Below are positions 42,371 to 51,402 of a stretch of 64,000 bases of DNA, one piece after another (the first letter of the stretch is position 1; each line of letters starts with the position of its first letter). Location: contig DAOSUR010000001.1 in NCBI GenBank assembly GCA_035378985.1, positions 248,001 to 312,000 on the forward strand. The letters are read 5' to 3'. Both the position numbers and the translations under genes were made by a program. Below the pieces are notes generated by a model that saw only the letters and a list, made by a program, of their open reading frames with translations, ran no database searches and was not told the origin of the DNA. Origin of the DNA: Anaerohalosphaeraceae bacterium (lineage in GTDB: Bacteria > Planctomycetota > Phycisphaerae > Sedimentisphaerales > Anaerohalosphaeraceae).

Positions 42371-43338
42371 TTGTTCTCCTTTTCCCATAAAGGCTGAACT
42401 GTGCCGTCCGCCATCACACGGCCCAGCACAATCCGTTCATCCGGACGTTGCCCTCGCTTGACCCGGATTATCTGGCCTTCCGCACCTTCATCGAGGGCCT
42501 CGCCGCCGGCGGTAATCTGCATCAGACCTGTATCAATTTTCAGCACAACCTTTTGGCGTCGCTGAACAAGAATCGGCGGTGCGGGCTTCTGAAGCCATTG
42601 GGGACGAATCACCGTTCCGGCTGAAATGGCCCGTCGGGCCGTCATCCCAACCACCTCGGCCAATTCCACCGTCTGCGGCTCCGGGGTCTCCGCTGTTTCC
42701 AAACGAACCGCCTGCGGAGAAATCACCTGGCCGACCGCAATATCCGACGCGGCAACGACCTGACGGCTGCGAAAGCGAACCTCAAATGGAATCAGAACAC
42801 GGCTGATTTCCTGCCCATTTTCACGAAAGGACAAAATCACGGTCCGCCGACCCGGCGTCCGGTCGCTTCCCAAGAGCGGCACCACCTCACAGGATTTGCC
42901 GGCCTCCAACACACGGCCGGACAGCACTGTCGCCGCTTCCCCAATCACGGCATCCTGTCCGGCCAGCTGCGACTGAAGATACGCCCGGGCTGTTTCCAAC
43001 AGCGATGCACCGCTCAGTTCCTGACCCTTTCGGCTCACCACAACTCGTTCCGCCCCCATCAGGCGAATCTTCTCCGGAGAGACTCCGCCTGCCGCCAGAC
43101 AGCTGCGAATGGTCTGCTGGTCCAGCGTAATCTGCTGGCCCGGCATCGAAAAACGCCCCAGCGAAATCTTTCGAACAGCGGCCGCCAGGTCCTGTGACCC
43201 CTGCAGCAGACCGATTTGTCCTAATTCGATAACCTCTGTTTCAACCTGAGCGGCTCGAGGCAGATAAATCTCCAAACCGGCGTCCTGAGAAACCGCCGTG
43301 CACAGCAACACCCCGTTCAAAAGCATCCAAAGCTTCAT
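42367..43338 (-). CDS. flgA: P-ring assembly chaperone FlgA
   Basis: The 323-residue protein is the periplasmic chaperone for FlgI. It has a signal peptide (about 1-18), an N-terminal extension, and the C-terminal SAF/FlgA domain (VVAASDIAVGQVISPQAVRLE, then AISAGTVIRPQWL and VLKIDTGLMQITAGGEALDEGAEGQIIRVK in part). It is longer than the 220 residues of enterobacteria, as in many other phyla. The ATG at 43338 has an AGGTGA site and follows flgG by 17 bases; the longer frame upstream lies inside flgG. Confidence 0.92.
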   Translation of the reverse strand: MKLWMLLNGVLLCTAVSQDAGLEIYLPRAAQVETEVIELGQIGLLQGSQDLAAAVRKISLGRFSMPGQQITLDQQTIRSCLAAGGVSPEKIRLMGAERVVVSRKGQELSGASLLETARAYLQSQLAGQDAVIGEAATVLSGRVLEAGKSCEVVPLLGSDRTPGRRTVILSFRENGQEISRVLIPFEVRFRSRQVVAASDIAVGQVISPQAVRLETAETPEPQTVELAEVVGMTARRAISAGTVIRPQWLQKPAPPILVQRRQKVVLKIDTGLMQITAGGEALDEGAEGQIIRVKRGQRPDERIVLGRVMADGTVQPLWEKENK

Positions 43339-43355
43339 TTGTTCACCTATTTTGA

Positions 43356-44138
43356 CTACCGGATCAGCTGGCTCAGCTGCTGAAGCATATTGTCCCCTGT
43401 GCGAATGCACCGGGAGTTGATTTCATACCCGCGCTGCGCCGTAATCAGATTCACCAGCTCCTGCACCATTTCCACATTGGACTTTTCCAGATACATCGAA
43501 AGAATCGTTCCGTAGCCGTTCTGACCGGCCTGACCGGCCACCGCCGCCCCGCTGGCCTCCGTTTCCCGGTACAGGTTGTCTCCTTCCGCACTCAGGCCCG
43601 CCGGGTTCGGAAATCGATACAACTCAATCATCCCGACCACCTGCACGCCGGAGGGCGTCTGCACGGTCACCGTTCCGTCCGTGCCGATGTCCACCGCCAT
43701 TGCATCCGTCGGAATGGTAATGCCCGGGCTGAGCTGATACCCGTTGGCCGTCACCAGATAGCCGTTGGCATCCTTCTGAAAGGCTCCATCCCGCGTGTAC
43801 CGCAGTTCTCCGTTCGGCAACGTCACCTGGAAAAATCCCTCTCCCTGAATCGCCATATCCAGCTCATTGCCCGTATTCTCCAGCGAACCGGGGGTAAAAA
43901 CACGGCTGGTGGAGGCAATCTTGACGCCGCTGCCGACCTCCAGACCGCTCGGTGCAGTCACGCCGGAAGTCACTTCCCGGTCGGCCTGCCGCATCTTCAA
44001 ATACAGCAAATCCTGAAAATTCACACACGACCGCTTGAATCCGTTCGTATTGACGTTGGCCAGGTTATGGGCAATGATGTCCACCATTGTCTGCTGAGCA
44101 TCCATTCCCGTGGCCGCCGTTGAAAAAGCACGCAGCAT
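43356..44138 (-). CDS. flgG: Distal rod protein FlgG
   Basis: The 260-residue protein is the distal rod. It has the signature LRAFSTAATGMDAQQTMVDI with HNLANVNTNGFKR and the C-terminal block SNVEMVQELVNLITAQRGYEINS. This is the standard length and sequence of FlgG (260-262). The ATG at 44138 has an AAAGGAGAT site, better than the GTG five codons upstream, which overlaps flgF. Confidence 0.96.
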   Translation of the reverse strand: MLRAFSTAATGMDAQQTMVDIIAHNLANVNTNGFKRSCVNFQDLLYLKMRQADREVTSGVTAPSGLEVGSGVKIASTSRVFTPGSLENTGNELDMAIQGEGFFQVTLPNGELRYTRDGAFQKDANGYLVTANGYQLSPGITIPTDAMAVDIGTDGTVTVQTPSGVQVVGMIELYRFPNPAGLSAEGDNLYRETEASGAAVAGQAGQNGYGTILSMYLEKSNVEMVQELVNLITAQRGYEINSRCIRTGDNMLQQLSQLIR

Positions 44139-44149
44139 AAAATCTCCTT

Positions 44150-44890
44150 TCACGTATTAACCGCTGACAAAACGGCCTGCGAGGCTTCCCGCTGCTGACG
44201 CAGCACATTCATATTCGCCTCATACAGCCGGGACAGCGTCATCATACTGACCATTTCCTGAATCATCTGAACATTCGAGCTCTCCTGATAGCCCTGCCGC
44301 ACCTTGACCCCCGCCGCAGGCATCGGCTGAACATCCGCCGGAGCGGCAAATACCCCGAATCCCGAAGGAATCAGCCGATGTTCATTCTCCCCAAAATCCG
44401 CCAATCGGAGCTGCCCGACCTGAACAGTTCCGATCCGCACCACACCATCCTGCGAAATCTGAATATCCCCCCCCAGTGCATCCGCCGGCAGATTAATCGG
44501 GCCGTTCTGTCCGGCTACAATCCGCCCCTGACTGTCCGTCAGCTGCCCCAGGGCATTAATCTGAAGACAGCCGTTGCGCGTATACATCGGCCCATCCGGC
44601 GTCTGAAGCGTCAGAAACCCACGTCCTTCCAGCGCTATATCCAGCGGACGGTCCGTCTGAATCAAACGTCCCTGCGAAAAATCTATTTCCTGGCGAGTCT
44701 GAATGGGATTGCTCCGGAGCGAACGATTCCCTGACAAGGCCTCCAAAGACTTCTGATACTCCTGTTCAAACGTCAGCACGCGCCGCTTGAAGCCGGCCGT
44801 TTGGGCATTGGCAGCGTTATGCGCCACCACCTCCAGCTGCCGAACCAGCCCGTTCAGTCCTGATGCGATTCGTTCCGCTCCGTCCGGCAT
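44150..44890 (-). CDS. flgF: Flagellar rod protein FlgF
   Basis: The 246-residue protein belongs to the FlgF/FlgG rod family: LNGLVRQLEVVAHNAANAQTAGFKRR at the N-terminus, the D.AL.G.GFL. block (DIALEGRGFLTLQTPDGP) and the end ESSNVQMIQEMVSMMTLSRLYEANM. The first-position before flgG and the length fit FlgF (the proximal rod). It begins directly after the TAA of the PilZ-like gene. Confidence 0.92.
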   Translation of the reverse strand: MPDGAERIASGLNGLVRQLEVVAHNAANAQTAGFKRRVLTFEQEYQKSLEALSGNRSLRSNPIQTRQEIDFSQGRLIQTDRPLDIALEGRGFLTLQTPDGPMYTRNGCLQINALGQLTDSQGRIVAGQNGPINLPADALGGDIQISQDGVVRIGTVQVGQLRLADFGENEHRLIPSGFGVFAAPADVQPMPAAGVKVRQGYQESSNVQMIQEMVSMMTLSRLYEANMNVLRQQREASQAVLSAVNT

Positions 44891-46084
44891 TTAAACGTGA
44901 ACCTCCGCTTCCGTTTCTTCCCAGGAATCTTCTTCCGATTCCGCTTCCAGACCCTGTTCAATCGCTGCCTGATTGGTCAGCCGAATCATCTCATCCTCAC
45001 TGCGGGCATCCAGCCCGATCAGTTCCGCCACACAAAACGGCCCTGTTCCGGAGCACCCGACCCGCTGAACCTCGGCGATATCCTGCACTACACGCCCCGG
45101 CTCCACTTCAAAAATCACCAGAACCCGCTCCCGCCGGCTCACATTCAGAGCACCTCGAATCCGCAGCGTCGGCCCCGAAAACTCCACCACCTCCGCCTGC
45201 TGAAAAACCGGCATGGCGGGCTTGTCCGTCTGGACAAAAACCGGAAACTTCGCCACCCAGATCGGCTGATGAAGCGGAACCCGCACAAACCGCCGCCGGT
45301 TGATATACCGCGCATGGTCCACATGGCAGACCTTTAAATGCGTCCCTTCAGAGCTGATGACAACGACATCAAATCCCCACAGAACCGACCCGAGCATATA
45401 CTGCAGGGTGCAGGCATCCCCCGCCTTCAGCGGAAACGGAGCGACCCCTTCGAGCGAAATCCCCGTCACCTCATTCGAAACCACCTTGCCCCGATAGTCT
45501 CGACTTTCCATCGGGAAATTCGGGACAATCCCCACCTCTGCATCTGTCGGAATCTGACGGCTGGTTAAATATTGACTCCGGCGATACCGTCCTTTAGAGG
45601 ATGCACCGGTTTTTACAAACCCAATTTTGTACTTAATGGATTCAATCACCGTAATTTGACGTTTTCGCTGCTCCTCATCCGCCGCATCAGCCAGTGTCCG
45701 GCGCAGCAGCCGCCTCATCCCCGTCTCAAATTCCTGCGGGCGGAAATAAATATTGACCAGCTGTTTCATCCGGGCCTGACGGGCGATGGATAAAAGAACC
45801 TGACGCTCCTCCGGTGTCAGCCCGAAGAGGTTGGCCTTCTCTTCAAACAGACGAAGCTGCTTCTGGCGATTCCGCTCCCGCTGCTGCTGACGAATTGCCG
45901 CCAGAATCAGCAGCAGAACCGCAATCATCGACCATCCCAGAATAATGAACCACTTATTGGTCAGCAGAGCCGTCAGACCCGACTGGCTGCTGCGGTCCAT
46001 CTGACGCATTGCTTCAAACCGCTCATATGGCGACAGCCCCGCCAGAAACAGCACAATCGGTTGAAGTCGGCTCAAAAAAACCAT
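44891..46084 (-). CDS. Membrane-anchored PilZ-like protein in the hook operon
   Basis: The 397-residue protein has an N-terminal region with a span at about 44-63 (KWFIILGWSMIAVLLLILAAI), a charged helical stretch, and a YcgR-like beta domain (VVSNEVTGISLEGV; VKAGDACTLQYML-like). It then has RRRFVRVPLHQPIWV, which carries the RxxxR-like motif of PilZ c-di-GMP binders. The second motif (D/N-x-S-x-x-G) is not clear (VVEFSGPTLRIRGA), so ligand binding is uncertain. A position between flgE and flgF suggests a role in motor control by c-di-GMP, as for YcgR. The diguanylate cyclase at 55562-56635 could supply the signal. Confidence 0.6.
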   Translation of the reverse strand: MVFLSRLQPIVLFLAGLSPYERFEAMRQMDRSSQSGLTALLTNKWFIILGWSMIAVLLLILAAIRQQQRERNRQKQLRLFEEKANLFGLTPEERQVLLSIARQARMKQLVNIYFRPQEFETGMRRLLRRTLADAADEEQRKRQITVIESIKYKIGFVKTGASSKGRYRRSQYLTSRQIPTDAEVGIVPNFPMESRDYRGKVVSNEVTGISLEGVAPFPLKAGDACTLQYMLGSVLWGFDVVVISSEGTHLKVCHVDHARYINRRRFVRVPLHQPIWVAKFPVFVQTDKPAMPVFQQAEVVEFSGPTLRIRGALNVSRRERVLVIFEVEPGRVVQDIAEVQRVGCSGTGPFCVAELIGLDARSEDEMIRLTNQAAIEQGLEAESEEDSWEETEAEVHV

Positions 46085-46100
46085 TCCGTTCGTTCCCTTT

Positions 46101-47828
46101 TTACCGAATCAGATTGGTCAGTTCACGCAGCACATCGTTGGCAACCCGAATCGTTCGGGCATTGGCCTGATAGCCGTTCTGGGCCTGCATCAGCGTCACA
46201 AACTCCGTCGCAATATCCACATTCGACTGCTCCAGACTCTGGCCGGTAATCTTGCCCGCACCGCTGCTGGCTGCCATCGTGGCAATAGGCTCTCCCGAGT
46301 TGGCCGTCGGCAGAAAATACCCGTTGCCGATCGATTCCAGACCGCCCGGGTTCTGGAAAATCCCGATTTGCAGCGCTGCAATATTGACTTTCACGCCGTT
46401 GGTAAATGTCCCCACAATCATCCCCGACTGGTCAATCATCACATTTGACAGGGAGCCGGCTGCATATCCGTCCTGTGTCAGCGCCGCCGCACTCGACTGC
46501 TGCGAGGCAAACTGCGTCAGCCCCGTAAACTCTCCCGGTGTCCCCAGCACCAGCTCAATCGTCTGAATCGCAGAGGGATTGCTCTCGAACTGAACTCCGA
46601 TCACCGCCTCCTCACCGGGAACGGAAATTCCTTTGAAAGAACCGTCCGGATTAAACTCAATTCCGGAGATGCGGCGGTTCAGGGCGCTCGAATTATGAAT
46701 ATCATAACTGTCCCACGAACCTGCCATTTCGCCTGTAATGGAATCAATCACCAAATCCCAGGTATTGGTCGTATTGGTCTTGACAAATGTGCCGCTGAGC
46801 ACATGCTGTTCGCCCATGTTGTCATAGACCGTAATCTTGAAGTTCTTGGTATCATTGCCGCCGATGGTCACATAGTCAAAAAACGTCGGCACAGTCATCT
46901 CATCCGTTCCGGCCGGCACATACGTCATATTGGTAATCATCGCCAGGTTATAGCCGGCCTGGTTGGCTGTAACGACAATCTTGCCGTCCGAATTCAGGGT
47001 CGCCGTCGAATCCGTAAACAGGGCGGTAATCTGGTCCAGCAAATCCTGAATAGTCGGCCCCGAGCCGGAAGCAGCTCCAACCCAGGTAATCGGCTGGTTC
47101 GTAAACTCTGTCCCGTCCTCCAGATATCCGGATACAAGAATCGTTCCGGTCGCACCGACCGCCAGCGGCGTGGTCCACTGGTCCAAATCAGACAAATAAG
47201 TATTGGCCGTTGCCACACGCTCCCCATTGCTGGTCGTAAAGGCCAGATTGGACACAATCTTATGCACCGTCGCTGCGGTGCTTTCCGCCGAAGCCCGGAG
47301 GTTGCCGTTCAGCGTAATCTCCGTCGTGGCCCGGGCGGGCATCGAGGCATCCCAGGGAATATGAATGCTCGTATCGCCGGCGGTCTGGAAGCCCTCACTT
47401 TCTCCGTAGTTGCCGATCCGCTGAACCCGGTAGCCTGTCGCCGGGTCCACAAGGGTATTGCTCGCATCCACCGCAAACGAGCCGATGCGCGTATAAACAT
47501 TCTGCGAGCCGTTATTCAGCACAAAATACCCCGAACCGTCAATCGCCACATCCAAATCCTGACCGGTCGTAACGATGTTTCCCTGCGAGGTATTGACCCG
47601 AATCGAAGCAATCCCCACACCGCTCCCCATCTGCTGCGGATTGACTCCGCCCAGATTCCCCGCAGGACCGCTGGCCCGACGCAGGGTCTGGCTGAGCAGC
47701 TCGGCAAATGTTACTGAGCTGCCCTTAAAGCCGACCGTGTTGACATTGGCCAGGTTATTGCCCGCCACATCCAGCATCGCCTGATGGGCCTTCAGGCCCG
47801 ATACACCCGCAGATAGTGCTGAACCCAT
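46101..47828 (-). CDS. flgE: Flagellar hook protein FlgE
   Basis: The 575-residue protein is the hook subunit. It starts with the hook signature (SALSAGVSGLKAHQAMLDVAG, NNLANVNTVGFKGS), has the LDVAIDGSGYFVLNNG block at about 92-107, and ends with SNVDIATEFVTLMQAQNGYQANARTIR in parts. The large central domains (about 150-460) make it longer than the 400 residues of enterobacteria. It follows flgD by 18 bases. Confidence 0.96.
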   Translation of the reverse strand: MGSALSAGVSGLKAHQAMLDVAGNNLANVNTVGFKGSSVTFAELLSQTLRRASGPAGNLGGVNPQQMGSGVGIASIRVNTSQGNIVTTGQDLDVAIDGSGYFVLNNGSQNVYTRIGSFAVDASNTLVDPATGYRVQRIGNYGESEGFQTAGDTSIHIPWDASMPARATTEITLNGNLRASAESTAATVHKIVSNLAFTTSNGERVATANTYLSDLDQWTTPLAVGATGTILVSGYLEDGTEFTNQPITWVGAASGSGPTIQDLLDQITALFTDSTATLNSDGKIVVTANQAGYNLAMITNMTYVPAGTDEMTVPTFFDYVTIGGNDTKNFKITVYDNMGEQHVLSGTFVKTNTTNTWDLVIDSITGEMAGSWDSYDIHNSSALNRRISGIEFNPDGSFKGISVPGEEAVIGVQFESNPSAIQTIELVLGTPGEFTGLTQFASQQSSAAALTQDGYAAGSLSNVMIDQSGMIVGTFTNGVKVNIAALQIGIFQNPGGLESIGNGYFLPTANSGEPIATMAASSGAGKITGQSLEQSNVDIATEFVTLMQAQNGYQANARTIRVANDVLRELTNLIR

Positions 47829-47846
47829 ATGCTCACTCCCTTTTGA

Positions 47847-48281
47847 TTATTGAATGCTGTTGATTTCATCCAGAGAAACAGTAAGCGTTTCCAGAGCGGA
47901 ACCATTTGCCGGATTCTTGGCCTCCACCTGCAAAACCGGCTCGCCGTCGACAAATCGAATCCCCTTGACGCTTCCTTCCAGCGTCTGCTGATAGGTCTCG
48001 TTATAAAAGGAAACCGTGTGCCCAAGAAGGGAGCGGGCATACTCGATTTCCGCCATCAGCATCGCCCCGGTAAATCCAAGATTCATCTTGCTGATCGTGT
48101 CGTTGATTGTCTCCAGATTGTTGTTCATCTTTTCCGACAGTTCCAGCTGGGTAAACTGGGCAAGTTGCGCCGCCATCTGCTGGTTATCCAACGGCTCCAG
48201 CGGATTCTGATACTGAAGTTCCGTTACCATCAGCTTCATAAAATCCAATTTCTGTTCTGCAGCAGACTTCACAGTCGCCAT
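47847..48281 (-). CDS. flgD: Hook-capping protein FlgD
   Basis: The 144-residue protein is the hook scaffold. It has the FlgD signature DFMKLMVTELQYQNPLEPLDN (about 13-33, quoted in part) and MAAQLAQFTQLE with a C-terminal Tudor/Fn-like region. It is short, lacking much of the C-terminal part of the 230-residue enterobacterial protein. The start at 48281 has a GAAGGGA site and lies downstream of the predicted sigma-54 start site; a longer frame begins upstream of that promoter and cannot be right. Confidence 0.92.
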   Translation of the reverse strand: MATVKSAAEQKLDFMKLMVTELQYQNPLEPLDNQQMAAQLAQFTQLELSEKMNNNLETINDTISKMNLGFTGAMLMAEIEYARSLLGHTVSFYNETYQQTLEGSVKGIRFVDGEPVLQVEAKNPANGSALETLTVSLDEINSIQ

Positions 48282-48721
48282 CTTGTTCCCTTCCATCAAA
48301 GGCACGTTATTGAACTGTTCAGACCTTTCCAAAAAGGATTTCCTTGCAACATCTATGCCAGCTCTCAGGATAAATCCGACATGCAGAAGCTCTAACCTCT
48401 TAAGGAAAAACCAGTTAAATGTTTTCTCCAAAACTTCCTGAATCCCGTTCTCTTTTCCAAACCGAGGTCAAAAATTTCGCACCTGTCGGAAAATTATTCC
48501 TCCCGCTCCGTTTCAATCTTTCGTTTCACCCGCCCAGCTTTCCGGAATAAGTCCGATAATCTTTCCCGAAAAAAATCCTTCTTCACATTCTTCCTCTTTT
48601 ACCAGTTTTGAATTATTGGACCGTCCCATAATTTATTAAAGTTTCCTATTTCCGCCTGCCGATGGTAGCAGTACGCTGATTTGAACAAACTGAGGATGAA
48701 CTGTTCCGTGAGTAAGTGCAT
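48282..48721. other. Divergent intergenic region flgD / sigma-54 activator
   Basis: The region holds the sigma-54 promoter of flgD (48344-48361). The remaining bases toward 48721 are AT-rich and free of genes; this is where activator-binding sites (enhancers) for the sigma-54 promoter would be expected. A TAAA at 48637-48640 and GCCGAT at 48658-48663 resemble a sigma-28 promoter toward the activator gene, but with 17 instead of 15 bases between. Confidence 0.5.
48344..48361 (-). promoter_or_regulatory. Sigma-54 (-24/-12) promoter of the flgD operon
   Basis: The minus strand reads TGGCATAGATGTTGCA with GG (48359-48358) and GC (48347-48346) exactly ten bases apart. Start of transcription near 48334 leaves about 53 bases before the flgD ATG at 48281. 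It would drive the whole flgD-to-flgL run. Confidence 0.82.
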
Positions 48722-50116
48722 ATGACTTTGGAAAAGATTCTGGTCGTCGGCAGACAGCCGAACACGCAGCAGGCAGCCAGACCTTTTGCAAAGAAACTTT
48801 ATGCCGCCGATGAAGTCGAAGACGTGTGGGAACTCCTGGAAGCCGTCGATCCAAACCTGCTAATTTTCGGTCAGGACGTGGACCGCACTGATATCCTCCA
48901 AACCCTTCAATCTCTCCGGAAAAATAACCAGCAGCGGCCTGTTCTGGTGCTCGGTCCGCTCAATCATCCCCCGCTGGAAACGTACTTGGCCGAATACAAA
49001 TCCGCCGAGTGCGTTCTTAATATTGAAAACAATGATCAACTCGCCGATGCCGTCCGACGGCTCACACAAAGCGAAGAACTGCCGGCTTCCGACAACCGCT
49101 TTTTTATGGAAGACTGCCCCTCCTCGGTTTCCATTGTCGGAAAAAGCCGGGCCATGCTGCAGACGCTGCGAATGATTCGCCTGGTTGCTCAGAGCAACTG
49201 CAACCCTGTTTTGATTGTCGGGGAAACAGGCACCGGCAAAGAATTGGCCGCCCGTGCGGTCCACATCCTCCGCAACGGCAGTCAGCAGCGGTTTGTCGCT
49301 ATCAACTGTGCCGCCCTGACCGCCAACCTGCTCGAAAGTGAACTCTTCGGTCACACCAAAGGTTCGTTTACCAGCGCTGACCGCGAAAAAATCGGCCTCC
49401 TGGAACTGGCCGGCACCGGTACCGTCTTCCTCGATGAAATCAGCGAAATGCCTCTCGACCTGCAGGCCAAACTCCTGCGGGTCCTTCAGGAACGAAAATT
49501 CCGAAAAGTCGGCGGGCTGGAGGAAATCGAATGCAAGGCAACCATCATCGCCTCCAGCAACCGAAATCTGTTCCAGGAAGTCGAAGCCGGCCGGTTTCGA
49601 AGGGACCTCTATTATCGGCTGTGCGTCTGCCCCATTCCTCTGGCTCCTCTGCGGGCCGAATCCCGAAGGGAAGATATTCTCCTGCTGGCCGAGTATTTTA
49701 TCCAGACCTCCACGATCTGCCCGGAAAAGAGAGGAAAAATCAAAGGGCTGACCTCGATGGCCGCTGAAATGCTCACACGCTATCACTGGCCCGGCAATGT
49801 TCGGGAGCTGAAAAATGTGATTGAAAGAGCCATCCTCCTCGAATCCTCAGACCGAATCGGAACCAGCAACCTATTGCTGAATCCCGCCTTCTCCTTTGAG
49901 ACTGATCAGCCGCAGGAGACCGCTCAAACCATTTCCATCAAAGATTTTTCCCTCGAGAAAGCGGAACGGGAACTGGTCAAAAAGGCCCTCGAAGAAGCCG
50001 GTTGGCAGAAAAGCCGTGCCGCTTCTCTGCTCGGAATCACACGGGCCACCCTCTACGCAAAAGTCAAACAGTACAACCTTCAGGAACCCGAAAAAAAGCC
50101 CCAGCCCGTTTCCTGA
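48722..50116 (+). CDS. Sigma-54-dependent flagellar transcription activator (FleQ/FlrC type)
   Basis: The 464-residue protein has a receiver-like N-terminal domain (about 5-120, KILVVGRQPNTQQA) in which the phosphoacceptor Asp is not in place (PNLLIFGQDV), an AAA+ domain (Walker A GETGTGKE; Walker B GTVFLDEIS) and a Fis-type helix-turn-helix at the end (KKALEEAGWQKSRAASLLGITRATL in part). The sigma-54 contact loop reads GSFTSA instead of GAFTGA; Phe and Thr, which touch sigma-54, are kept. The lack of the Asp resembles FleQ. It is divergent from flgD and is the natural activator of the four -24/-12 promoters here. A GTG two codons upstream (48716) is an alternative start. Confidence 0.88.
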   Translation: MTLEKILVVGRQPNTQQAARPFAKKLYAADEVEDVWELLEAVDPNLLIFGQDVDRTDILQTLQSLRKNNQQRPVLVLGPLNHPPLETYLAEYKSAECVLNIENNDQLADAVRRLTQSEELPASDNRFFMEDCPSSVSIVGKSRAMLQTLRMIRLVAQSNCNPVLIVGETGTGKELAARAVHILRNGSQQRFVAINCAALTANLLESELFGHTKGSFTSADREKIGLLELAGTGTVFLDEISEMPLDLQAKLLRVLQERKFRKVGGLEEIECKATIIASSNRNLFQEVEAGRFRRDLYYRLCVCPIPLAPLRAESRREDILLLAEYFIQTSTICPEKRGKIKGLTSMAAEMLTRYHWPGNVRELKNVIERAILLESSDRIGTSNLLLNPAFSFETDQPQETAQTISIKDFSLEKAERELVKKALEEAGWQKSRAASLLGITRATLYAKVKQYNLQEPEKKPQPVS

Positions 50117-50164
50117 CCCATCCTCTTCCGGCAAAATTTTCTGTACTGTCAAAATAGATAAAGT

Positions 50165-50623
50165 TCAGTTCCCCTTTATTACAGACCACTGAATATCCGT
50201 TGCCCTGCTGTCCGCAATCCCCTGTAAAGCATATTTCGCTATTCCAAAAGGAATCTCCTTATCACAGCGAAGCCGAACAATTTTCTTGGAAGAACCGTTC
50301 TTTCGGGCTGCCTGCCGGTCAATCAAATCGGCTATCACCGAGGAAACTTCTTTCACTTCTGAGACTTCTGCTGATACTCCATCCACCCTGAAAAACACCT
50401 TCCCCTCGCTATCCCTGCCGACTGTAACCGTTGCCAGAACATCCTCCTCCGACGGCTGGGCCGAACGAATGGACTCCGGCACCTGTACATCCGCTTTTTC
50501 CGCTGTAATAAACTGAAAAACCAGCATAAAAAAGATAATCAGCAGAAAAACCACGTCAATAATCGGCGTCATATCAAACGAACCTGTCGGTTCAAAGGGG
50601 AGATTCAAAAAACCTTTTCTCAT
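50165..50623 (-). CDS. ExbD/TolR-family protein
   Basis: The 152-residue protein has a single N-terminal span with the proton-path Asp (DMTPIIDVVFLLIIFFMLV, about 18-36) and a periplasmic domain ending in the ExbD fold (IPFGIAKYALQGIADS). It partners with the ExbB-like protein encoded just upstream, with ATGA overlap. It does not look like a stator of the flagellum: no peptidoglycan-binding OmpA domain is present. The energised target is not visible in the window; a TonB-like protein is not encoded here. Confidence 0.88.
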   Translation of the reverse strand: MRKGFLNLPFEPTGSFDMTPIIDVVFLLIIFFMLVFQFITAEKADVQVPESIRSAQPSEEDVLATVTVGRDSEGKVFFRVDGVSAEVSEVKEVSSVIADLIDRQAARKNGSSKKIVRLRCDKEIPFGIAKYALQGIADSRATDIQWSVIKGN

Positions 50624-51402
50624 TCATCTGCCTCAAATTCAAGTTCAAGAGGTTCATCATCCTCTTCGTCCGAACTTTCCATTTCCTCCGCTATTGGAGT
50701 TCTCGTTGGTTCCTCGTGGATATTTGACGGACCTTTGCGGAAACATCCCATCTCCGCAAGCCGCTCCAGGAGAGCCTCCATTTCGAAAGCTGCCTGACCC
50801 ATCAGAGACTCAATCCGCATCCGGAAAAATCCATGCAGAACCAGTGCCGGAATTGCCACCAGCAATCCCCAAAACGTTGTCACCAAAGCAACGGAGATGG
50901 ACTGAGCCAACTGGTCCGGACGGGGCTGTCCTTCCGAAGCCCCCAACACAATAAACGCCTGAATCATCCCGAAAACCGTTCCGAAAAGTCCGACCATCGG
51001 AGCCACGGTGCCAATCAGATGACATCCCTCTGCTCGCCGCATCAGGTCCAGTCCCTGTTCCCGCAGACTGTCCGCCGCTGCCTCCCGTACCAGCCCGAAG
51101 TCAAACCCCTTTTTTCTGTTTTGGGACAAAGCCCACAGAATTGCCCGGCCCAAAAAGTCCGGACTGCCCTTGAGACGTGCCTCTAACCCGAGCAATCCAT
51201 ATTGGCCCGCCAGGGCGGCTATCTGGCCCGCACGACTGTTCGGCAGCAAAACCTTCCGGCGGAGACGAAAGCCCAAATCCAACCCTAAAGCAAGCATTGC
51301 GGCCGACATCGGCAGCAATACAAACCAGACTATCGGTCCGCCGGCCAGAAAAAACCGGTCAAACCACGACGGTGCTTCCATCACTCCCAACCCTGTCGTC
51401 AT
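50620..51402 (-). CDS. ExbB/TolQ/MotA-family proton channel protein
   Basis: The 260-residue protein has three membrane spans (about 20-42, 118-145, 165-190) with the family block IGTVAPMVGLFGTVFGMIQAF and ALVTTFWGLLVAIPALVLH. The C-terminal about 40 residues are very acidic. It forms a proton-driven pump with the ExbD-like protein downstream and is ATGA-coupled to the VWA gene upstream. Confidence 0.9.
   Translation of the reverse strand: MTTGLGVMEAPSWFDRFFLAGGPIVWFVLLPMSAAMLALGLDLGFRLRRKVLLPNSRAGQIAALAGQYGLLGLEARLKGSPDFLGRAILWALSQNRKKGFDFGLVREAAADSLREQGLDLMRRAEGCHLIGTVAPMVGLFGTVFGMIQAFIVLGASEGQPRPDQLAQSISVALVTTFWGLLVAIPALVLHGFFRMRIESLMGQAAFEMEALLERLAEMGCFRKGPSNIHEEPTRTPIAEEMESSDEEDDEPLELEFEADE

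Noticed and set aside
48637..48665. Sigma-28-like promoter for the sigma-54 activator gene
   Set aside because: TAAA and GCCGATGG are separated by 17 bases instead of 15 and the last two bases of the box differ; too weak to list as a promoter.
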